A stretch of 64,000 nt of DNA from Streptomyces tuirus. GTDB taxonomy: Bacteria; Actinomycetota; Actinomycetes; Streptomycetales; Streptomycetaceae. A program made the position numbers and the translations under genes. This document shows positions 58,841 through 64,000 of this stretch, piece after piece (within the stretch, counting starts at the first letter, position 1; each line of letters starts with the position of its first letter). The notes beneath the pieces are model-generated. The model did no database searches, was not told where the DNA came from, and was given only the letters and a program-made list of their open reading frames with translations. The DNA lies in the NCBI RefSeq assembly GCF_014701095.1, contig NZ_AP023439.1, positions 6,994,001 through 7,058,000 of the forward strand, in the 5' to 3' direction.

Positions 58841-60073
58841 TCAGACGGGGAGGACGAACGGAGGGTGCGCACCGTTGAGGTAGTAGTCCCCGACGTCCCG
58901 GAGCCGTTGGCCCACGGGCTCGTAGAGAGTGTGGGTCCGGGCGTTGCGCCAGAACCGGTCGAACCCCAGCCGTGCGGACGCGGAGTGGGCGCCGATGATG
59001 TCGAGGGCGCGGGCGGTGGACTCCTGGGCGGCCCTGGACGCGGCGGCTTCGGCCATGGCCACGAGGACGGAGATCTCCGCGTACTCCTCGTAGGTGAGGT
59101 CCTCGCCGTCGGCCAGCCCGCCCTGCACGGCCCGGCACGCCTGGTCGGCGAGGGCGGACGCCGAGCGGGTGAGCACGGTGAGCTCCCCGTACGCCGTGAG
59201 CACCTGCGGGTCCTGCGGGGTGCCGTCCGGCCAGTCCGGGTGCCAGTGCGAGTGGCCGGTCCTGCTGTACTCACGGGCCTCGGCGAGCACGCCCTCCGCC
59301 ATGCCGAGCCGGAGCTGCACCGACAGGAGGCGGCCGACCGGTGAGACGAGGGCGGTCAGGGGCGACAGGACTTCCTCGTCCGCCGACAGGGAACCCAGTA
59401 CGTCGTCGGCGGCGACCGGCACCGCGTCGAACTCCACGCTGCCGCCGGCCGCCAGCCGCTGGCCGAAGGGGTCGGCGTCACCGTCGACGACCACCCCCGG
59501 CAGGGCCGGATCGACCACGAGCACCAGGGGTTCCCCGGTGCCGGCCCGCACCGCCCGTACGGCGAGCCGGTCTGCGACCAGGACGCCGGCGGCGTAGCTC
59601 TGCCGGCCGTTCAGCACGTACCCCCGCGTGTCCTTGGTGAGCATCAGCGCCGGTTCCTGACGGGCCAGGCCGCCGCCCCAGCACCACTGCTCCGCCGCGG
59701 ACCGCCGCTCCAGCCGCGCGGCACGGGCGGGTCGGGGGAAGAACCGGGCGCTCCAGGACGTGAAGTAGTGACAGCCGAGGAGCTGGCCGATGGCGCCGTC
59801 CGCCGCCGCTGTCTCCCGGACCACGGCGTACGCCTCGGCCCAGTCCGCGCCGCCGCCTCCGAGTTCCGCCGGGACGAGCAGCGTCAGCAGCCCCGACTCA
59901 CGCAGCCGTGACACCTCGTCGAAGGGGGGCTTGCCCGCCTGGTCCCGGGCGACCGCGTCGGTGGCCAGGTCGTCCGCCGTCTCGCGGGCCACCCGCAGCC
60001 AGTGCGCCCGGCCGGGCCCGTGCTGGTCGGACTTCACGGCGGGGCCGGTCGGCGCCGGGGCAACGCCCATCAC
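58841..60073 (-). CDS. acyl-CoA dehydrogenase family flavin monooxygenase (DszC/SfnB-like)
   Basis: A 410-residue protein with the acyl-CoA dehydrogenase fold. ESGLLTLLVPAELGGGGADWAEAYAVVRETAAADGAIGQLLG and LNGRQSYAAGVLVADRLAVRA belong to the DszC/SfnB branch, flavin enzymes mainly of organosulfur oxidation. GTG 60073 follows a GAGGAGAG site, with ATG 60070 as alternative. It is downstream of a degraded amino-acid ABC permease, which suggests a former sulfur-scavenging operon. Confidence 0.8.
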   Translation of the reverse strand: MMGVAPAPTGPAVKSDQHGPGRAHWLRVARETADDLATDAVARDQAGKPPFDEVSRLRESGLLTLLVPAELGGGGADWAEAYAVVRETAAADGAIGQLLGCHYFTSWSARFFPRPARAARLERRSAAEQWCWGGGLARQEPALMLTKDTRGYVLNGRQSYAAGVLVADRLAVRAVRAGTGEPLVLVVDPALPGVVVDGDADPFGQRLAAGGSVEFDAVPVAADDVLGSLSADEEVLSPLTALVSPVGRLLSVQLRLGMAEGVLAEAREYSRTGHSHWHPDWPDGTPQDPQVLTAYGELTVLTRSASALADQACRAVQGGLADGEDLTYEEYAEISVLVAMAEAAASRAAQESTARALDIIGAHSASARLGFDRFWRNARTHTLYEPVGQRLRDVGDYYLNGAHPPFVLPV

Positions 60074-60180
60074 AGGACTCTCCTCAAGTTCGCTTGCACA
60101 GCGGGGTGTTGAGCCTCACGAGGGGGAAAGATGTGTGGGCCATGCGCCTCATCCTGCGCAGTGGTGCAAGGCCCCGTCAA

Positions 60181-60210
60181 TACTTTCCTAGTAATTCGAT
60201 AGGGAAAGTA
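60181..60210. promoter_or_regulatory. inverted repeat upstream of the DszC-like gene
   Basis: TACTTTCC-N14-GGAAAGTA is a perfect 8-bp-arm inverted repeat around an AT-rich spacer, about 110 bp upstream of the gene start. In a background this GC-rich it is a strong operator candidate; the regulator is not in the window. Confidence 0.55.
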
Positions 60211-60546
60211 GGGAACGGCGGAAGGCGGCCAGCCTGATCCTCAGCCGCCGCAGGGGCGTGGGCCGCAGCACACGGATGGCGCCTCGCGCTAGTGCCGAAA
60301 GCCGAGCACCATCACCACGCCGGTCAGCCACAGGGTGAGCAGCAGCCCGTCGAGCACCGCGGCACTGGTGAAGTACCCGCCCACCACGCCCCACTGGAAG
60401 GCCGGGTTGCGGGCGACGGAGTCGACCAGCAGCGCGAAGAGCGACAGGGCGACGGCAGCGGCCGGCAGACGGCCGGCGTTCCGGTGCGGCACGATCCGCG
60501 GCAGGTCGTCGCCGGGCCCCGGGCCGGAGGTTCGCGGGACCGGGAA
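60188..60546 (-). pseudogene. remnant of an amino-acid ABC transporter permease gene
   Basis: The frame reads DDLPRIVPHRNAGRLPAAAV, then NPAFQWGVVGGYFTSAAVLD, GLLLTLWLTGVVMVLGF, the typical N-terminal soluble tail and first helix of HisM-type permeases, and stops three codons later at 60289. About 50 bp further, in another frame, RGAIRVLRPTPLRRLRIRLAAF resembles the usual C-terminal end of these permeases (ARG-x-PPTPL-x-RLR). The other membrane helices are missing. No good start codon is left. Confidence 0.65.
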
Positions 60547-60689
60547 CGGATGGTGACAGACGCACGCGGAGCGCCGGCGACACCCGATGCGGTCACGACC
60601 TGACCGCATCCCGTGCGACCGTGAGCGCGTAGGCCGCCCGGACACCTGGACCTCGGGTCGGCACACGACGCGAAGGTCGAGGTGTTCCG

Positions 60690-61790
60690 ATGACCGTGCT
60701 CGACGCCCGGGCGCTGAACCGCGCCACCCTCGCCCGGCAGTTGCTCCTCGAGCGGGCCGGCCTGCCGGTCCTCGACGCCGTCGGGCACCTGGGCGGACTG
60801 CAGGCGCAGGAACCGCAGGAGCCGTTCCTCGGGCTCTTCTCGCGGCTGCGGGCGTTCGACCCGGCGGAGCTGTCGGACCTGCTGACCGGGCGGCGGGTCG
60901 TGCGCACCCACCTCATGCGCCGCACCGTCCACCTGGTCACCAGCGACGATGTCGTGGCCTGGCGCGCCCGCCACGACGACATGCTGCGCCGGCGGGTTCT
61001 CGGGGTCTACCGGCGCGAGTTCGACGGGGTCGACCTCGATGAACTCGCCGCGGCGGGCCGGGAGGTCCTGGCCGACGGCGAACCCCGCTCCATGCCCGAA
61101 ATCGCGCGAGCCGTCGCCGACCGCTGGCCCGCGGCGGGGCCCAGGCCCCTGGGCGAGATGCTGGTCGCCGCCCTTCTCCCCACGGTCCGACTGCCGCCGC
61201 GAGGCCTGTGGCGCACGAAGGCGGGAGTGCGCTACGCACTGATCTCCTCCTGGCTGGGCCGCGACATCGACCCGCCCGCCCCGGACGGCTCCGACCCCGT
61301 GGGCCAGGCCCTGGTACGGCGCTACCTGACGGCCTACGGCCCTGCCGCCTCGGCAGACCTGCGCGCCTGGTGCGGCCTCGCCGGACTGCCCGGCGCGGTC
61401 TCCGCCGTGCGCGAGGAACTCGTCGCCTTCCGCGACGAGCGAGGCCGCGAACTGCTCGACCTCCCCGACGCGCCCCGCCCCGACCTCGACACCCCGGCAC
61501 CCGTACGGTTCCTGCCGGCGTTCGACAACGCGATCCTCGGCTACCACGACCGCAGCCGGATCATCGACGACGACCACCGCCCTGTGTCCGTGGCAGGTGA
61601 ACGCGTCGTCCTGGTCGACGGCAGGGTGGCCGCGACCTGGACCGTCGAGACGGACACCGTGCTCGTCACCCCGCTGCGCCGCTTCTCCCGGACGGACCGC
61701 ACGAGTGTCGCCGAGGAGGGCCGGGCGATGGCCTCCTTCCTCTCCGGAGCCGGCAGCGACCGGGTGCGGATCGACACCTCTCCTGTCTGA
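60690..61790 (+). CDS. winged-helix DNA-binding protein, AlkZ-related
   Basis: A 366-residue HTH_42-family protein. The N-terminal LGGLQAQEPQEPFLGLFSRL contains QAQ, the QxQ active-site motif of AlkZ/YcaQ DNA glycosylases that unhook interstrand crosslinks and act on alkylated bases. RTHLMRRTVHLV and FLPAFDNAILGYHDRSRI are also typical. Whether this member repairs DNA is not known; AlkZ-like paralogues with QAQ or variants exist. GTG/ATG choice: ATG 60690. Confidence 0.75.
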   Translation: MTVLDARALNRATLARQLLLERAGLPVLDAVGHLGGLQAQEPQEPFLGLFSRLRAFDPAELSDLLTGRRVVRTHLMRRTVHLVTSDDVVAWRARHDDMLRRRVLGVYRREFDGVDLDELAAAGREVLADGEPRSMPEIARAVADRWPAAGPRPLGEMLVAALLPTVRLPPRGLWRTKAGVRYALISSWLGRDIDPPAPDGSDPVGQALVRRYLTAYGPAASADLRAWCGLAGLPGAVSAVREELVAFRDERGRELLDLPDAPRPDLDTPAPVRFLPAFDNAILGYHDRSRIIDDDHRPVSVAGERVVLVDGRVAATWTVETDTVLVTPLRRFSRTDRTSVAEEGRAMASFLSGAGSDRVRIDTSPV

Positions 61791-61902
61791 ACCACGCCCT
61801 CACGCGCCCGGAACGATCCGCCGACGTTGATCGGCGAGCGTTCACGGCAACCAGGCGCACACTGGAAGGGTGCTGCCGGTGCTCACGAGGGGGTGTCGGC
61901 CG

Positions 61903-62484
61903 ATGAAATCGTCAGAGCGCATGACCGTGCGGTGGTGGCGGTGGCGTCGCAACGCGCTCAAACGGCGCGTCGACGTCGTCGAGGCCTGGGTCGTGCTGGC
62001 CGGGTGGGTGCTCGCCCTGCTGGGCGGGGTGGTCGCCGGGCTGGTGGCGGCGGGCACGGTCGAGCAGGCCGTCGAACGGCAGCGCGCCGAGAGCCGCCAG
62101 GTCCCGGCGGTGGTCGTCAAGGACGCGCCCGGCCCGCCATCGGCCGGCGCGGCGAGCGACCACCGGGTGTGGGGCAAGGTGCGGTGGACGGCGCCGGACG
62201 GCTCGACCCACCGGGACGAGGCCCGGGTACCGCCCAGGGCCCCCGCCGGGAGCACCCTCTCCGTGTGGGTGAACCGGAGCGGTGACCTCACGACGCCTCC
62301 GGTGTCCAGTGGCGAGGCATGGCTGCACACCGTCATGGCCGGTGCGCTCGGCGGGGTGTTCGCGGGCAGTGCGGCACTGGGCGCCACCTGGCTGGCCCGC
62401 CTGCTCCTCGACCGGCGGCGCATGGCCCAGTGGGACGCCGAGTGGGAGCGGATCGACACCAGAAGGGGCTGGAAGACGGGCTGA
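61903..62484 (+). CDS. Rv1733c-like two-helix membrane protein (copy 2)
   Basis: A 193-residue paralogue of the protein encoded at 41625, with the same length and layout: basic N-terminus with RRVDVVEAWVVLAGWVLAL, first helix, extracytoplasmic WTAPDGSTHRDEARVPP, second helix GALGGVFAGSAALGA and the basic RRRMAQWDAEWERI tail. Function unknown. ATG 61903 with GAGGGGG upstream is preferred over GTG 61870. Confidence 0.75.
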   Translation: MKSSERMTVRWWRWRRNALKRRVDVVEAWVVLAGWVLALLGGVVAGLVAAGTVEQAVERQRAESRQVPAVVVKDAPGPPSAGAASDHRVWGKVRWTAPDGSTHRDEARVPPRAPAGSTLSVWVNRSGDLTTPPVSSGEAWLHTVMAGALGGVFAGSAALGATWLARLLLDRRRMAQWDAEWERIDTRRGWKTG

Positions 62485-62567
62485 CGGAGTGCACCGAGAT
62501 CGCTCCCCGGGCCGGTCGGCCTCGGCGGTTCGATGGTTTGGTGACCCGGCAACCGCAAGGCGGCCCC

Positions 62568-62687
62568 TCACCCGTAGCGGTACGTCAGCGAATCCGCCTC
62601 CGCCTGCTCGATGCCGGCGCTCGTCGGCCCCGGCATCCGCAACTGGGCCAGAAATGCACGGGTGTTGACCTCGAGCCCCGTCGCGCG
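62568..62687 (-). other. coding-like frame directly after a stop codon
   Basis: Immediately after the TAG ending the gene at 62688, in the same frame, come 39 codons with strongly G/C-ending third positions (TGLEVNTRAFLAQLRMPG, then GIEQAEADSLTYRYG) and a TGA stop. It could be the end of the original gene after a nonsense mutation, a readthrough extension, or the remains of another gene. Confidence 0.35.
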
Positions 62688-63143
62688 CTACCGGGACGGC
62701 AGCGCGACCGGCGACGCGGAGGGGACGGGCGTGGCGGTGGACAGCGGTGCCGTCGCCCCCTCCACCTGCCGCACCGTGCTTCCGCCGGGCCGGTGGCCCG
62801 TGCCCGCGCCGGTGGACAGCTGGGACCAGGCCCCCAGCGCCAGGGCGACGGCGGCCGCGGTGGCGAGGACCCGTCCGGCGCGCCGGACCTTGGACCGGCG
62901 GTCCAGGTCCCGCCACGCCACACGGACCCACAGCTCCTCCGGCTGCCACAGGTCACCGACGGCGTGCGGGGGCTGGAGCTGCCGTCCCGCCGCCCGCTCC
63001 CTGGCGGAGGGTTCCCTCGGGGCGGAGAGTCGTATGGCGGACTCGCTGTCCGTGAGGAACCTCAGCCACACCTCGTCGGGGACCGGGGGAACGCCGTGCG
63101 GCTCGCGGGGAACTCCCGGGCCGCCCGGCTCTTCGGTGGTCAC
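62688..63143 (-). CDS. hypothetical single-pass membrane protein
   Basis: A 151-residue protein. An N-terminal cytoplasmic region with VPDEVWLRFLTDSESAIRLSAPREP and LWQPEELWVRVAWRDLDRR is followed by one membrane helix (VLATAAAVALALGAW, residues 91-107) and a Ser/Thr/Pro-rich extracytoplasmic tail. No family is recognised. GTG 63143 has GGAGG upstream. After its TAG stop, the same frame remains open and coding-like for 39 more codons. Confidence 0.6.
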   Translation of the reverse strand: MTTEEPGGPGVPREPHGVPPVPDEVWLRFLTDSESAIRLSAPREPSARERAAGRQLQPPHAVGDLWQPEELWVRVAWRDLDRRSKVRRAGRVLATAAAVALALGAWSQLSTGAGTGHRPGGSTVRQVEGATAPLSTATPVPSASPVALPSR

Positions 63144-63271
63144 GTCCCGTCCTCCCCTCTCCGACCGTCGGCCTGATCCTTGCGCAGCGGAAGATCAGTA
63201 TGCCGCCCGGGTGCCGGACCCGCCCCCTGATCCGGTCCCGCACCGCGCGTCCGCGACCGACCCGGAACGTG

Positions 63272-63311
63272 CCGTACGGCGGGAGCGCCCGACCGCGCTC
63301 CCGCCGTACGG
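63272..63311. terminator. strong hairpin terminator after the permease gene
   Basis: CCGTACGGCGGGAGCG and CGCTCCCGCCGTACGG form a perfect 16-bp stem with an 8-nt loop one base beyond the permease stop. Convincing factor-independent terminator for the minus-strand gene. Confidence 0.85.
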
Positions 63312-63312
63312 G

Positions 63313-64000
63313 TCAGACCGCGGCGGGCAGGACGTGGTCGCCGGCCTTGTCGGTGCTCAGGCACAGGGAGCAGACGACCGCGTCGTGCGTCCGGCAGGCC
63401 GCCACGTCCGGCCGCTCGAACCGCTGCAGGCACACATGGCACTCGTAGGCGACGGCGCTGGGGTTGCCGTCCTCGTCCAGCAGGGGCTCGGCGATGCCGT
63501 CGTCGGTGCGGCGCAGGTAGTACCGGCCCTTGGTGACCACGGCCATCAGCGGCGTGAGGACGAAGGCGATCACGGCCGCGGCGACGGGGGAGTACGGCTG
63601 GAGCGTGTCGCCGAGGGCGTGGAAGTACAGGGCGATGGACAGCCCCGAGGCGGCGACGAAGGCGACGACTCCGACGGGGTTGACGGCGTAGAGCATGCCG
63701 CGGCGGAACTCGGGGGCGTGCGGGGACAGTTTGAGCACGTACTTGTTGATGCCGATGTCGGTGGCCACCGTGACCACCCAGGCGATCGCGCAGTTCGAGT
63801 AGAAGCCCAGAATGCTGTTGAGGAAGCTGAACATGTCGGCCTCCATCAGCGCCAGCGCGAAGCCCAGGTTGACCAGTACGAAGACCATCCGGCCCGGGTA
63901 GCGCCGGGTGACCCGGGTGAAGGAGTTGGTCCAGGCGAGCGATCCCGAGTACGCGTTGGTCACGTTGATCTTGATCTGGCTGATGACGACCAGCACCACC
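63313..64000 (-). CDS. NCS1 family permease with C-terminal zinc-ribbon-like tail (partial)
   Basis: The C-terminal 228 residues or so of a minus-strand gene that enters from the right edge. INVTNAYSGSLAWTNSFTRV is characteristic of NCS1 (purine/cytosine/allantoin) permeases, and five or more membrane helices follow. After the last helix and a short linker comes ECHVCLQRFE..CRTHDAVVCSLC, which has CxxC, CxxH and CxxC pairs typical of a treble-clef or zinc-ribbon fold, cytoplasmic by topology. The substrate cannot be set from the visible part. Confidence 0.8.
   Translation of the reverse strand, partial: VVLVVISQIKINVTNAYSGSLAWTNSFTRVTRRYPGRMVFVLVNLGFALALMEADMFSFLNSILGFYSNCAIAWVVTVATDIGINKYVLKLSPHAPEFRRGMLYAVNPVGVVAFVAASGLSIALYFHALGDTLQPYSPVAAAVIAFVLTPLMAVVTKGRYYLRRTDDGIAEPLLDEDGNPSAVAYECHVCLQRFERPDVAACRTHDAVVCSLCLSTDKAGDHVLPAAV

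Noticed and set aside
56764..59274. 836-codon minus-strand open frame
   Set aside because: Antisense to the ybdK-like gene and partly to the STAS-like and DszC-like genes; the sequence is repetitive Arg/Pro/Gly without homology.

Overview
The window is very GC-rich chromosomal DNA with strong G/C bias at codon third positions, frequent GTG starts and many ATGA/GTGA start-stop overlaps. Its gene families (dispersed IclR, FadR, PadR and MarR regulators, SpoIIE-type phosphatases, an ECF sigma factor, an SseB-like protein, Rv1733c-like membrane proteins, a GH75 chitosanase) fit a Streptomyces or close relative. It reads as core-to-accessory chromosome. I see no rRNA, tRNA, CRISPR array, insertion sequence or prophage.

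Layout. 1-3180: end of a HypX-like gene, an IclR regulator, a membrane SpoIIE-type phosphatase and a 131-bp triplicate repeat. 3177-8868: phenylacetate degradation, with paaI-paaK diverging from paaABCDE and two matching operator sites between them. 8805-11175: ECF sigma factor, a membrane partner and an acyltransferase. 11240-15965: PucR regulator diverging from gabT-gabD, with a remnant oxidase gene between the two enzymes. 16053-23407: a metal P-type ATPase with an internal repeat expansion, SseB-like protein, MarR and ArsR-like regulators, an SMP-30 type enzyme, a crcB-DUF190-crcB fluoride cassette and uppP. 23528-29262: FadR regulator, amino-acid permease, asparaginase, aspartase and glutaminase, which together turn Asn, Gln and Asp into fumarate, glutamate and ammonia. 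29426-34475: two polytopic glycosyltransferases, a D,D-carboxypeptidase and a short Rho paralogue. 34736-41481: methyltransferases, PadR and GntR regulators and several hydrolases. 41625-45371: Rv1733c-like protein, a MarR / molybdopterin oxidoreductase / flavin reductase run, and a HemK-like methyltransferase with a leader. 45384-51232: PAS-GAF-PP2C phosphatase, a broken M20 peptidase, FadH and its PadR neighbour. 51290-53402: a 28-bp minisatellite, a secreted anchored protein and a fibronectin-III lipoprotein. 53823-56638: chitosanase and the dhaKLM dihydroxyacetone kinase operon. 57037-64000: YbdK-type ligase, DszC-like dehydrogenase, AlkZ-like protein, a second Rv1733c-like protein and the end of an NCS1 permease with a zinc-ribbon-like tail.

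The most distinctive feature is a set of at least four gene remnants (FAD oxidase, LacI regulator, M20 peptidase, amino-acid ABC permease). Each looks like an old gene whose middle or end was deleted while recognisable terminal codons survive. Other points of interest are the repeat expansion inside the P-type ATPase, the Rho paralogue that lacks the usual aromatic RNA-binding residues, a probable leader ORF (ATT or GTG start) before a HemK-like methyltransferase, and several unassigned palindromic operators. No wholly new multi-gene system is evident; most gene sets are known pathways.
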